Assembly (NCBI RefSeq): GCF_008831285.2
Contig: NC_045139.1
Span: forward strand, 1,160,204 to 1,224,203
Source: Nymphaea colorata
Lineage: Eukaryota; Streptophyta; Magnoliopsida; Nymphaeales; Nymphaeaceae
Direction of reading: 5' to 3'
DNA length: 64,000 nucleotides
The position numbers and the translations under genes were made by a program. A model generated the notes under the pieces. It was not told where the DNA came from. It ran no database searches and saw only the letters and a program-made list of their open reading frames with translations. Of the stretch, positions 1 to 14,314 are shown piece by piece. Numbering within the stretch: the first letter of the stretch is position 1; every line of letters begins with the position of its first letter.

Positions 1-32
1 TTTTCCTTGTTTGGTTGCCAACATATTGGTGA

Positions 33-1959
<1,927 letters not shown>

Positions 1960-2997
1960 ACGAAGCAACTGAGAAGGGAAGAAGGAAAAGAAGAAAAACA
2001 GGAGATGCGTCTGTTTGTGCTGGTTTTCTTGCAGCTTTACAGTGTTTGCCTTTATTTTTTGTCTTCGTATAAGTGAGTCCAGTCCTTGTTCTTTTGTACA
2101 CGGTGTGATGATCCGAAGAGAAAATCTGTATTGAATCTTCTGTTGCATTTTTGACGAAGTAAGTATTTATAAAATTTTTGAGAGTTCATCAGTTTGTTGT
2201 CTGGTTCACGCGCATGAGTGTATGTGTGTTTTCGGTCCATTTCGGAAAGGCTAAAATGTGCTGTTATCATATTAAAATTATAGTTGTTGTATAACTAGTA
2301 CTTAATCTTCATGTTCATTGCATCGCTGGTCGTGGTTTGGTAGATGGTTTATTATTTATCCGTGTGTTTAAGAAACTATATCGAAAGATTATGTAAATCT
2401 GAAAATATACTCTCTTGTTATCAAATTAAGAAATAATTTTATAGAAATTTAAAAATATATTTTTTTATCATCAAACACATAAATATATTTCTGCACATCA
2501 AAATGTAAATTGGAAAGATTTTTTTTTTTTTTTTTTTATGTCAAGTCACCAAAGAGTTCTAAATCTACTCCATTTTTTAGGCCAGGTTTATGTTAAGTCA
2601 CAAACTGTTAAATGATGGAACTCGCCACACCATTGGGCTGTAATTTGTGATGCAATAGTTGTTGCAATGCATTAGGGTTCAATTTGCAATTAAAAAAAAA
2701 AAATAAAAGAGTGTTTGATGAGGTGGAATTGTGGAGAAATTCTATAATAAAAATTCAAGGCTCATAAATAGATTTTAGTTTAAGAGAAATTTTAGTTGAA
2801 GTTTGCATGAACTGTTAGTTTAAGATAACGTGGCTTTTGTATGTACGGCTAAGAGGGGCAAACCACGTGGCAACTTCTGGACTACATACGGGATCGTCTT
2901 ACGTATGTGCGAAAGAGAAAGAGAGAGAGAGAGACACGCACAGAAGCGACCCCTTCTGCGCCGACTAAGACTCTTGAGTGACAAGTAATGCAAGACA
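1960..2997. other. Intergenic and presumed promoter/5' leader of the SDR gene
   Basis: No coding signal is seen. The segment is AT-rich with poly-T (about 2519-2537) and poly-A runs. The final 180 bases become GC-richer, carry a short GA tract at about 2908-2933, and probably contain the promoter and leader of the gene starting at 2998. Confidence 0.5.
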
Positions 2998-3087
2998 ATG
3001 GCCATTAACTGTTTCAGGCCTTCCCCTCTCTCCAAGCTTCCTCTTCCTCCCCGGATTCGCCCTCTCTGCTCTGCCAGTGGGGTAATA

Positions 3088-3126
<39 letters not shown>

Positions 3127-6100
3127 ATTGCCTTTTGGTTGTTCTACAGAGTTCATTTCGTCTCTATTTTTCGACGTGAAACAAGCTAAAGAAACTGTCT
3201 GTCGTATGTTGGGAAAATAACAGAGAGACCAATCCTTCTCCTTTTTCCAGAAGTCTGGGATAAGTAGCAAAGTTGCAGTGGATTGAACTGCCGCACTACC
3301 TGCCGACTGATTCCATTTTTCTGAACAAATTGTCCAATGCAGACGTCCTCTTGATGTTTTTACATGAAACTAGTTTGATGAGTTAGAAGTACCTTTTTGG
3401 GTATCTCAAGCAAGTCATTAGGTTCTCATTTCTGTAAACTGTAGCAGTCAGTAGATAGTGCGTTACCTTTCTTTTTGTCTTTTTTGTTGCGCAACAATCT
3501 TCACCGGAGATCCTGGTTTCAGATGGAAACACCAGCAACAGGGGAGAAGAGCGAAGAGGCGAACAGAGCAAATCCGAGAAAGATATTCGTTGCCGGTGCG
3601 ACCGGTAACTCCGGCAAGAGGATCGTAGATCAGCTTGCAGCGAGGGGATTCGCCGTCAGGGCTGGTGTGCGTGATGTTGAACGTGGCAGGAACGCATTTT
3701 CTAACCACCAGAACGTTCAAATTGTGAGTAATGTGGTCCTACATTTCATTCATGCTGCATAAATACTTGATTGACTGATCGATCATTGTGGCAGGTGAGA
3801 GCTGATGTTACAGAGGGGTCAGAGAAGCTGGCAGAAGCGATCGGCGATGCAGAGGCAGTGGTCTGTGCCACTGGGTTCCGGCCTTCACTAGATCTCTTTG
3901 CGCCATGGAAGGTCTGTTTCTTGGGACGTCTTTCTGTGAGAATCTTGAATTGCTTGTTTTACTGTTCTTAGGACACTAGGCTACTTGATATATATCTTTG
4001 ATAGTGGTATTACCCATGTTTTGAAGATTAGATGAATTGACATGATTTTTCAGGTGCAACTGTTAACCCTTGCTCTAACATATCGTAATTTTGTGTTAGA
4101 TGAATCGATCACCAGTTTACATGGCGACTCACTGTGTGTTGCAAACCCAGATTTTGAGTCAAACCAAGTTTTCTTGTACAGTTATGATGCTAAAACCAAG
4201 CCTCTAAATGGGTTTACTGTCATTTTAATAGCCATATGCAGTCAGCTACATTCTCCTTGAGTTCAAGGAACATCCTGAATCCGGAAAAAGTGAGAGTTCC
4301 CATGTACAGCACCCAAATGTGATGGCTTGGTGTTTAACTGAAGGGTTCCCTGAAAGAGTTTACCTTGTACCTGCCACCAAGTTTCGGGACTTGGTGTTTT
4401 TTTCCCATTTCAACTGTTTTTTGCTTTAACAAAAATCTTAAGGCTCTCGGAACATGAGCTTTGGCATTTTATTTGGAAAGGAATGAAGAAATCGAATGTT
4501 ATAGTGGTGTCAAGGATGGTTGCTGCTTAGTGGAAGCACCAACATGGTTATATTGGTGGGCAAAATGGGTGATGAATCTGTGTACCTGAACATAGAGCAA
4601 GGGTACCTAATTTGTTTGTTTTCAAAATTGAGGATTTCAGGATATGCAAAAAAAGCAACAGCTCAAAAACTTTGACCTTCTTGTCTGAATTGTAGGTGCT
4701 GACGATCCATATGCATTTGTGCTTCCATGCTTTTTAAGTTCTCTCTCTTTGGCATATTCCTTTGTTCACATGTTCAATGAATCTATGATAATCAGCCAAT
4801 TGCTTGTGGTTCTGTTACTACTAACCTCCTTTCAAGTTTTACTTTTCTTAAATATATATAATACTTTCATAAAAAAATATAATTCTTTTCCTCTTTAGCT
4901 TGTTCCTTGTGAAGTTTGTTGCTTATGAGCAGTCCAAGGTACTCTAGGGAGTCTGCATTTAGCTGGCATCATGGGTAGAACCTTGGATTGTGGAGTAAAT
5001 TATTTCCAGTACTTAGTAACATGGGAGGTTTTTTCGAATATTATGAGAAACTCTCTTTCAATATTTGTCATATTTCTTGATGTTCCTTGTGTTAGAAATA
5101 CCAGGATCTTGAAGAATCCTTCAAAGATCACATCCAATCTTCAAGTATAGATACAAATCTATACTTCTCAAGAAGATACTCACAGCTTTCAGTGTTCTAA
5201 TGCACAATGAACAAGTCAAAACAGCAGCAACCAATTCACAGTAATGGCATTAAGGCCCAGACAGTGTTTTCAAGCACTGTACCAGGCAACAGTCAGCTCA
5301 TAGGGGCATCAAAGTCCAACAAGGAATCGTATGGCTGAAGAGAAACTTTATTTAAAAAAACAAAAGCTGTAAAACAGCCTCATATCAAAGAATATGTTAC
5401 AAGGTATATATACAACAGTGGGGAACCATTGGAGAACCCAACGGCTAGAAATGAAGTTTACATCATTTATATAGACGTGTTTATGAATATACAACGAAAC
5501 AATTACGTTGCACTTACAAGTACTTCCTAACATCATGCAGTAGCTTGGAAAGCATTGTCATTCCTTGTGAAAATTATCTACTATTAAAAGTTCGTGAAGG
5601 ATCACGGTTCTGTTGAGGATAAAAAAATTTCTGACCTCTTGCAACAGGTTGACAACTTTGGCACAGTCAACCTTGTTGATGCGTGCCGCAAGGTTGGGGT
5701 GAACCGATTCATTCTTATTAGCTCCATCTTGGTAAATGGTGCTGCGATGGGCCAGATACTCAATCCTGCTTATATATTTCTTAACGTGTTTGGACTCACA
5801 TTGATAGCAAAGCTTCAAGCTGAGAAGTATATAAGAAAATCTGGGATAAACTACACCATCATAAGGCCTGGTGGATTAAGAAATGATCCACCCAATGGGA
5901 ACATTGTCATGAAGCCAGAGGTATGCCTATTTCAGTAAGCATCTATGTGCTGTTCAAGCTTTTATGCTGATTGTGGTGCTTTCTGTTTTCCTTCTCAGGA
6001 TACACTCTCTGCAGGTTCTATATCTAGGGATCAGGTTGCCGAGGTTGCGGTTGAGGCGTTGCTATATCCTGAGGCTTCATACAAGGTGGTTGAAATAGTT

Positions 6101-6163
6101 TCACGTGCAGATGCACCCAAACTTTCATTCGGGGAAATGTTTGGTGCCATAAGACATGCTTAA
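2998..6163 (+). CDS. Plastid-type NAD(P)-binding Rossmann-fold protein (atypical SDR, At2g34460-like)
   Basis: Five exons join in phase 0: 2998-3081, 3523-3723, 3795-3911, 5648-5920 and 5999-6163, giving 279 aa. Residues 1 to about 35 are Ser/Pro/Arg-rich and low in acidic residues, as expected of a chloroplast transit peptide. The dinucleotide-binding motif KIFVAGATGNSGKR follows, then VRADVTEG, VVCATGFRP, SSILVNGAAMGQILNPAY, LQAEKYIRKSGINYTIIRPGG and VAEVAVEAL, all in the order found in the Arabidopsis At2g34460 family (about 280 aa). The family is an atypical short-chain dehydrogenase/NAD(P)H-binding group found in plastids; its substrate is not established here. The start at 2998 is chosen because it supplies the transit peptide; an in-frame Met also opens exon 2. 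Intron 3 is long (1,736 bp) and holds a solo-LTR-like insertion. All splice phases agree, so the gene appears intact. Confidence 0.93.
3094..3122 (+). repeat. (CT)n tract after the first 5' splice site of the SDR gene
   Basis: A pure TC run begins about 12 bases downstream of the exon 1 donor (GTAATATCTC at 3082). It lies wholly inside intron 1. Confidence 0.9.
5090..5532. mobile_element. Probable solo LTR (Copia-like) in intron 3 of the SDR gene
   Basis: The segment begins TGTTAGAAAT and ends TTCCTAACA, giving 6-bp inverted ends TGTTAG/CTAACA with the TG...CA termini usual for plant LTRs. It is 443 bp long and carries no recognisable coding sequence. The 5-bp flanks (CCTTG and TCATG) do not match well, so a target duplication is not demonstrated. 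A 9-bp direct repeat TTCCTTGTG (5083-5091 and 5561-5569) brackets slightly different borders and might be the real duplication of another element type. Confidence 0.45.
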
Positions 6164-7218
6164 TGGTTCGTTTGTGTGATTGAATTCTCTGTGTTCTTTT
6201 CCTGTTTGGCTATAAATCATGTTAACTATAACTGAATGTCCAATTAACATTTAGTAAATGCCTTTTGTGCATGTTCCATGTAGTTGATCTCTGTGTATAT
6301 CAATATGTACTCATTGCATGTTCCATCAGTTTCTTCTTGTACCAGTGTTCTGCTTGATATTGAAAGTCGTATCCGCTATGACTACGCTTAAAGCTGAAAA
6401 AGTGAACATCACGATGCCGAGTCACTGAAGCAAAGTTTGTTAATGACAGTTCCAATTTCTTTGTTGAATTAAAGTGCTCAGCAATACAACGAAATCAGAG
6501 ATCCATCTTATGACTCATCAATGATCAATTGTTATGAAAGAGAACCACTCCCGTAATACCAGACACAACAGTAGTCTGTTTCAAGACCGTGCATTGATCA
6601 CCACAATCTAGATTTGAGAATTTGAATCTGGATATGAATTAGATTGACGAAATGTTTTTAAACCCAATTAGGCTTTTTGAGACTGGACAAACGCTGTAGT
6701 TTGAGTGCGTTAATCACATCGTCGAGCTACTGAAAACGGTCCAGGAAGTCCTGCAGGCCCATTTAGTAAAAAAGTGTTATTTGATATCAACCTGTATTTG
6801 CAGAGTTGCTGAATCATCGGCCCTATATTAATAATTAATATATGAACTTACTTATTAAGTAGAATGCATCTTAAACATGCTGATATAGGTAGTCTACTTT
6901 CTGTTTGCTAAAAACTTCACTTTCTATTCTGATATCTACATCATCGAAGTAGACTATAATAGTCACAAAGAATGCAGCACCTTTGCTGGTAACCGATGGA
7001 ACATATATTGCAGCACATGGTTTCTGCCTAGTTATTGATAAATACAATGCAGCCTTCTGCCGATTTAAATTACTCCTTGAGGTTAAATAGTCAATTAGTT
7101 TTGTTTTCTTTTTTTTTTTGTCATTGCCTAACAGAGAAAAGAATCAAATGATATAACAGCAATCGAGCACTTTTTTGGATTATATAAGCTCGTTTTCCCA
7201 AGTGTATGACTGCAATTA
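6164..7218. other. 3' flank of the SDR gene, no gene seen
   Basis: AT-rich sequence with no recognisable coding similarity on either strand and no clear repeat structure apart from short T runs (about 7109-7120). The first few hundred bases are likely 3' UTR of the upstream gene. Confidence 0.5.
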
Positions 7219-7467
7219 TTAACTGTAGCTGCACATCACCTGTTCTCTGCCCACGTCGAGTTTACTCAAAGAAGTCAATAATAATCTCCATCTGTGGGAA
7301 AGAACAGAAGTTGCGAGCTGTTTCTTAAGAGGCAAGAGAGAGCGAGAGGATAGGAAGAGGATGTGATCAGCTAGTTTGGAGAGGTGATCTATGGTGGGTA
7401 CAGTAGCTGGCCGCAGGAGATCAGGTGCAGTGCAGATGGAAAACGCTTGGTTTAAAAAGAAGGGCAT
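7219..7467 (-). pseudogene. F-box domain fragment (F-box/FBD-LRR type)
   Basis: The 82-codon minus-strand reading contains IDHLSKLADHILFL, then LPLKKQLATSVLSHRWRLLL and TSLSKLD, matching the F-box consensus of the large plant F-box/FBD/LRR family (SCF ubiquitin-ligase adaptors that bind SKP1). The family normally continues for 300-400 residues with leucine-rich repeats and an FBD domain. Here the frame stops about 10 codons after the F-box, and I find no LRR or FBD sequence further downstream. The segment also carries extra residues (SSRSL) relative to the usual ILSFLPLK spacing. I interpret it as a truncated relic. Confidence 0.72.
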
Positions 7468-8087
7468 CTGCAGAACGACTCAAGGAGGAGATGGATTTCT
7501 TTCTACCTTTAAATAGAGAAATTTGAAATCAACGTCTACGTGCATTATCAGAAAGATGATAACCAATAGCAAGAGTTATCACAGTTCTGCGCGGAGAAGT
7601 GGGGACAGTCATTCAATATCTTTAATTTATTTAGGGGTACTTATATGTATAACAATCAAATACATCAAAATATTAACATAATATTAAACTAACTTTGTGT
7701 GCCCACACCAGACACAAATTGGCTCCGGTCTGCACCAACTAGAATTTCTGTACTCTCGGAAGGCAGCGTTGACTGGTCCAGCTTATAGCCATTTCTTGGG
7801 GTCATTGATTGTCACCCTAAGAATTTTCAGAGCCTGAAGATTTGAATTTCGTTTTTTTGCAATCTGACTACAAAAATGCCATTTGAATTATCTGATAATA
7901 GTTAAGATCAACAATTTTAAGGCACAAATTAAGGCAGCAAATGATTATGTATTTGAATAAAGACAGATGTCTTCATTTTTGAGTCTTCAAGGGTCGCATG
8001 TTTTGCCAAAAGGACCTTTGTTGAATACACTTTGGCCCAACATGCATGTCTTGAAGGACAGATACACAGATACATATACCAACGGAT

Positions 8088-8165
<78 letters not shown>

Positions 8166-8461
8166 TGTGTGTGTGTTCCTGTTGAATATATATAAGGGTG
8201 AAAATATTTTCATTCGACTGTAAGAAACCAGCAATTTCATAAGGTATAGACTTGCTGTTGGATATCACATGTCATTAGAATGTTTGGCATAATAGCAAAG
8301 AAACTAATTCCATGAACTCTCTACACAGGACGTGGAGTTCATAAACTTAGTTCCTTCTTGCTACTAACATTCTGCAAAATTATTGATGAAGAAAGAAAAA
8401 AAAAATAACGAGTCTTGGAAAAAAAAAAATCCTGGAAACCAAAAAAAGAGTCTTCTCTATG
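7468..8461. other. Intergenic, 3' flank of the cytochrome b561 gene
   Basis: No coding signal apart from reading frames created by the microsatellite at 8090-8176. A-rich runs lie at 8385-8450. Confidence 0.5.
8090..8176. repeat. Compound (AC)n(AT)n(GTAT)n(GT)n microsatellite
   Basis: Four adjacent simple motifs follow one another without interruption. Several apparent reading frames across it on both strands are artefacts of the repeat. Confidence 0.95.
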
Positions 8462-10109
8462 TCATGAATGTGAACCACCCATTTTGTTTGCGAGTGAAGA
8501 AACTTGATGTGTTGGTCGAATTGGTTCTTCTGCTCCAAGAAATGACCTTTGCTTCTGCAGATAATCCCATTTATCTTGCAACAGGTAAAGAAAAGAAATG
8601 AAGGAGACTTCAGAGGTGAGAAGGATGACCCACACAGTCACATTGTTGGAGGTCCTATTATGGTAAGCATAAAGACCAATATAGATGTTTAGGAACCCTA
8701 ACAATGATACTCCTGTTCCAAGCAGCCAATGCAGAAAATACCAAGAACTTCTTCCTTTGATCCCCCTGAAACAGCTCAAAAATCAATAAATGGATACATT
8801 TCTATCATCACAAGCTACTGTTGTGAGAATCAGACTAAATCTGCCTGAATGATTCATTCAGGACTATATATTCAGTTCAATTCGAATACCCAATTTAACA
8901 ACATTGCTGTAAAACATCAAGAGAAATTAGTCAATCGAGTGCCATATAGGTACCTGTGAGGCCTGCATAAGCCAACGAAGGGTTGTAGCCAAAGAAGTGC
9001 ATAGATAGCAAGGCCAATCCTTTGGTGGGTGTTGTTGAACTTGTTCTCGAAGTTTTTGAGGGCCATGATAGCTCCAATAGTTGCCAGCGAAACAGAGATG
9101 ATCTGAAAAAAATGGTAGCAAGTGTACGAGTCTTTCTTGATCTCCTAAATCAATAAAAAGAAAGCTAGTACCTATAGTTCAATTTTATGGTTAAGAAGCT
9201 GATACGGACAGAGTACACAATAACTAAGCAAATCAGGTTCACTAGATTCACTTGGATTTTGCTTAACCTTACCTGGCTTCCGAACTCGTTTTTTATGCAC
9301 ACGAGTCAAGCTTGAACAACTCAAATGCGATTAAGTAAATATTCGAATTTTGTTAAATTATGTGCATTCAGCTTACCCTGCACTGGTGCAATTAGGGAGC
9401 ATGTGATGAGCGAGACTTTCTTTACTTTGGTTGGAAAAAGTCATCGTCGTACCCTGCCCTTTCAAACACCATACAACCTCCGCCATCGACAATTTCACCC
9501 TCTTCTTCCATTTTCATATGAAAGGTGAAGGGGACAAGCTCGGTTGCTTACAAGTCCGACCTTTTTCTAGGGGGCACCCTGGATGACTTGTCTCATAGGC
9601 AAACAGAACCGACAGCGGTAGAGTTTTCTCAGTCTTTGACACACACACACTCTCTCTCTTTCTTCTGGTGAAGTATGGACATGGAAATCGTTGAGGAGAA
9701 GAGAACGTGGAAGTTTTACCTCCAAAACAGCATGAAGGTAGAACAGGATCTTCAATTTTTTTCTACAGTCTACTCTGTGTGACATTCTCATCAAAACCAC
9801 TCCAACGGGAGTCAGAAGACCAACAGATGCCCAAAGCATGAAGCCGTGGACTTCCATCTGAAACTGAAGCTGAGGGTCTATCTGCAGGATATCAAACTCA
9901 AAGCAAGAACACAAAGCAAGCTACCCAAAACAGAAAACTTGAAAAATAAGAATGTTTACCTTCTGAAGAGTGTTGTTTCCAGTTTGGTGCCCTGCCTTCT
10001 CTAATGATTCTTCAGATGAAACAACAACAGAACCAGCAGGGGACATAAGTACAGAAACAAGAAGCCATGTATGACTCATGCACGCGATCGTCTTCTGTGA
10101 GATTGCCAT
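8462..10109 (-). CDS. Cytochrome b561 domain-containing protein without DOMON domain
   Basis: Four exons on the minus strand join with consistent phase: 10109-9960, 9881-9720, 9102-8954 and 8765-8462, giving 254 aa. Residues 1 to about 30 form a signal peptide (hydrophobic WLLVSVLMSPAGSVVV). Four histidines expected to bind two b haems lie in MEVHGFML (exon 2), FYLHAVLE (end of exon 2), NNTHQRIGL (exon 3) and WYFLHWLLG (exon 4), each in or beside a hydrophobic helix. The family moves electrons across membranes, classically from cytosolic ascorbate to an acceptor such as ferric iron or monodehydroascorbate. The lack of a DOMON domain and the short length fit the Arabidopsis At2g30890-like group; the acceptor is unknown. 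A GA-rich tract lies upstream of the start in the likely leader. The gene appears intact. Confidence 0.92.
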
Positions 10110-12125
10110 TCTGCTCAGAATCGGCAGATAAGTAAAACTTTTGGTAGACCAATCTTCTCAGTATACTCACAAAGTTTCGTGCAGAAATCAAGATTCTGCA
10201 GCACAGTAGGCATCGCAAACACCTCCCGTATATGATCAATTTGCAACAGAGAGAAAGAGAAAGATAAAGAGAGAGAGAGAGGGAGAGGGAGAGAGAGGAA
10301 CGATCAACAATCAACAAATCTTTTGCACATAGCAACTTTAAATAAATCCCAAGGAATAACCATAGTACACTCTTCGTCTGCAAAGGCAAAAGGAAAGATA
10401 AAAAGTAAAGGAATTAAAGGAGATATTATAGTCAAACACTAACGCATGAGGTAATTATTCCATACCCAGAAAAGTGGAATGAAGCTCTTTTGGTTTCCGC
10501 AGTTAGATAACAACAATAGTTTCCGTTCAAGCATCTAACCATGCAAAAAGACCACCATAAAATTTATCATCTCTTTAATGGTTTGCCAAAATTGTGTTCA
10601 TTGTTAAAGGAGAGAAAATGGCGCTCTTGGGATTTAAGAAAAAAAAAGTGAAGATTGGTCTTGATTTTGGAAGATAAAATGGAACTTTCTTGTTTTTAGA
10701 GGAAATGGCCAAAGAAAAAGTGACTTGCTAGAGTTGTTTGGAATATAAAGCTGTGAATATAGTGAAGCAGGATTGCAGGAGATGACGACCTCTGGAAACA
10801 AAAGTATTTGGGAAACTTCTGTTAAAGTTCACACTTTTATGTCATAAGCCCAAAGAAAGAGGCTCATATTTCCAATTTTCCCGATACTGGACCCAGCTTT
10901 TCAGAATATTGCTAAATGAAGGGATACCTTTGCTATCATCCAATGAAAAAATGAAATCACAAAATATCCTTGATCAATATGAAGGTAATGTATGTTAAAC
11001 ATTTTTCAGCTTTAAAGTTGAAACAATGATGTTAACAAGATAAAGTTTCATGTGCTCTCGATAATATCATCTTGTTTTAGGCATATGTCCGGTGGTAGCA
11101 ATGAGAAACCAATACTTATATCCAGTATCACAAAAACAGGTTCTTTCGGGAAAAAAAAACATGATAAATTAAATTGTCATTTAAAACTTAAATAAACATT
11201 TTAAAAAAACATCAAAAACTAAGAAACTCGTTTTTAATGAGTTTTTTTTTGTGTTTTTTTCATTTTTTAATGCCAAACAGTTTGTTTTTTATTTTTTATT
11301 TGTTGCAAATCTACTTACCTTTTTGATGTTTGTGTTATTAGTTTCTTACTTATTTTATTTTTTTCTTCATTTTTAGTTTGTTTTTTAATTTTAAAAATTT
11401 ATCGTAATCTTTTTTTCAAGCTTGCCGTATTATACTCGAGAAAAACCTCACCGTTTAAAACACCAACTACCAATCACATGTCCAACAAAGTACACAAAAC
11501 CCTTTGTTCTTGATCTTAAGCAGTTGTCTCCAGTCATCGAAAAAGTGAGATCTCTCTCAGGAAAATCATAAATGTTGGACCTGCTTTTGAGATTGTGGTA
11601 CAAAAAACAACTCCCAAACAAGAAGTTTCAGAATATCTTTAGCTTTTATATTCTGTGTAATAGCTTTGGCCTACAACATCCCTCAGCTTGCCAAGCCACT
11701 AAAGCAGGCTTTAGTGGTGCAGAGAGACCAGGGAAACAAAAGGAGAAGATAAAAGTTGGTGTTCTACGGGGTAATGGCAACCAGACAGAACTGCAATATG
11801 GCCTGTCTGCTCTGTAAACCCACTTTCTTTATTGTACCATCACAAAAGAAATGATGGAAGCCTTCTTTCCCATTAACTTTTCTTCCACTGCCTTCCTTTC
11901 TTTCTTCTTTTATTTAACTTGACAGACTTGACTAATAGATAAAGCAGCCAAGATAGGCTTAATAACTCAATTGGGTAGCTTCAGGCTAAGGAAAACTCTC
12001 TTGAGCCATCTAACCAGTCATCACATTTCTTCGGCCACTTTGAGTTGATTCGACTTTTCCTTATTCCCACTTTCACTTGTAAGAAGGAACACACAAACAC
12101 ACACATAGAGCAGGTTGTTATAGGC
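10110..12125. other. Upstream region of the b561 gene plus AT-rich intergenic DNA
   Basis: A GA-rich tract (10248-10298) marks the probable 5' leader of the minus-strand b561 gene. Beyond it I see only AT-rich sequence with homopolymer runs (11149-11420) and no coding similarity. Confidence 0.5.
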
Positions 12126-12424
12126 GGTGTTGTACATATCGTACAATACGTGTCATCGCGTTTCAAAAATGCGATACGATACACTACCCGTATCATACAG
12201 TTATGATACATGTACCGTATCATACGATACAATTACAATATGTTATGGTACAGTTACGATACGTTGATTTTTATTATTTTTTATGATTTTTTAAGATTTA
12301 TTATTTATTATTATTATTTTTTTAAAAAATATGTATACAGTTATGATACGTTACGATATTTTACGATACAACTTATCTTAAAGCTACACCGATTCGACTT
12401 GCGATACACCTTTTACAACATTGA
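12126..12424. mobile_element. hAT-like non-autonomous element with ATACGAT-word core
   Basis: The 299-bp segment is flanked by a perfect 8-bp direct repeat TTATAGGC (12118-12125 and 12425-12432). Its ends are weakly inverted: GGTGTTGTAC at the left and TTTTACAACATTGA at the right share TGTTGTA in inverted orientation. The interior is a degenerate iteration of GTATCGTATC/GATACGATAC, with an AT-rich middle. An 8-bp duplication is the hallmark of hAT transposons. No transposase is present, so it would depend on an enzyme supplied in trans. Confidence 0.72.
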
Positions 12425-12432
12425 TTATAGGC

Positions 12433-13910
12433 AAACAACAAAATCTCTCATCAGGGAGGGGGGCTGCTTTTCTAGATAAATAATCCTCAATAAAAAAAAA
12501 CATTCCTTTAATCTCATATCCTTATTTTGTGGGAGATACTGTGTAAACATATAGTGGATCTCCATAACAATAAATTTTTTCTCCCAAACTTCTGGAATGA
12601 GATCTCTAAGGGGCATTCGGTAACAGTAATACATTGTTATTGTCACATAAATTCAGACAAATTCATAGAAGTATATTTATTATACTGTTTTACAAGGGAC
12701 AGTAATAGAATGACACTATTGTCAAATAGTCCCTAAGGATCTCATATCCTCGATCCGTTTAGCAAATATTGCTTTACAGAATTATATACTATTTAGTTGC
12801 TTCTAGAAGAATCTAGAAATCTCATCTCTTATCATACATGTGGGTCACACAAGATCCAAGTATTGCCAAGACGATCCACCCGTACATGTAACGGCCAAAA
12901 AATGTGGAAAAAAGATTTTACATCAATATGACAAAAAAATGCACATGTATGTAAAAAGAAATTTAAAGAAAGCCAAAGATCAGTAGTCAGTAAACAGTAG
13001 AGGCATGGTACATGGATTTTGGCATTCAAAATCAAGTCTCAATTCTGATCAGGGCCCAAAACAAATGACCACATCCATATTGGGTCTTCGTAGGTTTCTT
13101 TCCCGATTAAACATTTCATGTTTTGAATCTCCCTCAGGAAAAAATTTCCCATTTTTGTTATGCTTCAGGCTCAAGACAGAGTTTCACTTGTGTTTTTTTT
13201 TTTTTGCTGACAGGATTTAGTGAGATGCAAACACGATTAGACAGGTTTTTTCTTCAAAACCTTGTATTTTTGATCAAGCTGATTGGCATCAAGATCTTGA
13301 TATAAAGTGTCAAATTGGATTTGGATCTGCACGAATCTTGACAATGTTTTACAGATGGTTAATTCTAAATATCTTGACAAGTCAGCGAGCGAGAGAGAGA
13401 GAGAGATGTGTATAAACATTATCACATGTAATGGGTCCATTCATTCCCTTTATGCACAAAAAGAATGGCAAAACTTGAAAAACTTTTGTATTTAAAACTT
13501 GGCAAAATCACTTTGTTCAAAAGCAGCAATGATGTCGAATATTTGCTATATGAATGCAAATTCATTTATATGCACCGTCTGCTTTCCTGCCAAGAGGGAA
13601 GTGGGTAAAAGAGAAGCTCATGGGGTTGGTAGAGGGTCCAATCAAGCTGAGTCGGCCTTGTTCAAGTTCTCTTATCAATTACAGAAATTATTGGTCAAAA
13701 CATTGTGAGTCTATGTACAATCATAGTTTTATGGTGATGAACCTTGTTAACTATCGATCAAAGTGATTAAATCTGGACCCATATAATTCTCATATTTACT
13801 TCACACACGCACACCTTTTCTTCTCATGTTTACTTCATATGCATTCGTGCATGCGCACCCACACACACACACTTCAGCTATGCACATGCCAATGTTTGAC
13901 GTCAAAGTAC
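12433..13910. other. Intergenic, no gene seen
   Basis: AT-rich DNA with short A/T runs, a small GA tract at about 13390-13407 and a CA-rich patch at 13860-13871. I found no coding similarity. Confidence 0.45.
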
Positions 13911-14028
13911 TTTGTGAGTGTCTCATGAATATTCTACCTAAATATTAGAGTAGATTCATAAAATACTAAAACTAATATATTGTGAGTCTGACTCAATCTT
14001 TGGGATAGTTTTACGAGACACTCACAAA
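13911..14028. mobile_element. MITE copy 1 with TTTGTGAGTGTCTC inverted ends
   Basis: The left end TTTGTGAGTGTCTCATGAA matches the reverse complement of the right end (TTTACGAGACACTCACAAA) at 17 of 19 positions. The 118-bp segment has no coding capacity. A diverged relative lies at 14205-14314. Confidence 0.65.
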
Positions 14029-14204
14029 CAACCCTTAGAAGACAGATGAATCCCAACACCAAATGATCCTTCCAAATTATACTAACCACAACAGATTTCA
14101 GATAATCAAAAGATGAATTACTCAAAAAACTCCAACAGGCAATTCCTATGACCTTTTGGCTGTGTGCGCTTGCATCCTTTGGAAGTTGTTTAGGAGCAAA
14201 GACA

Positions 14205-14314
14205 TTTTGTGTGTGTTTCATGAATCTAGTATCAAGATTGAGGCAGGTTCATTGGATACTAAAACTATTGTTTCATGAATTTACTTTAGGTAGAATCATA
14301 AGATACTCACAAAA
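14205..14314. mobile_element. MITE copy 2, related to 13911-14028
   Basis: The ends TTTTGTGTGTGTTTCATGAA and ATCATAAGATACTCACAAAA are inverted relatives of each other and of the copy 180 bp upstream. Both copies also share an internal 'ATACTAAAACTA' segment, supporting common origin. Confidence 0.55.
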
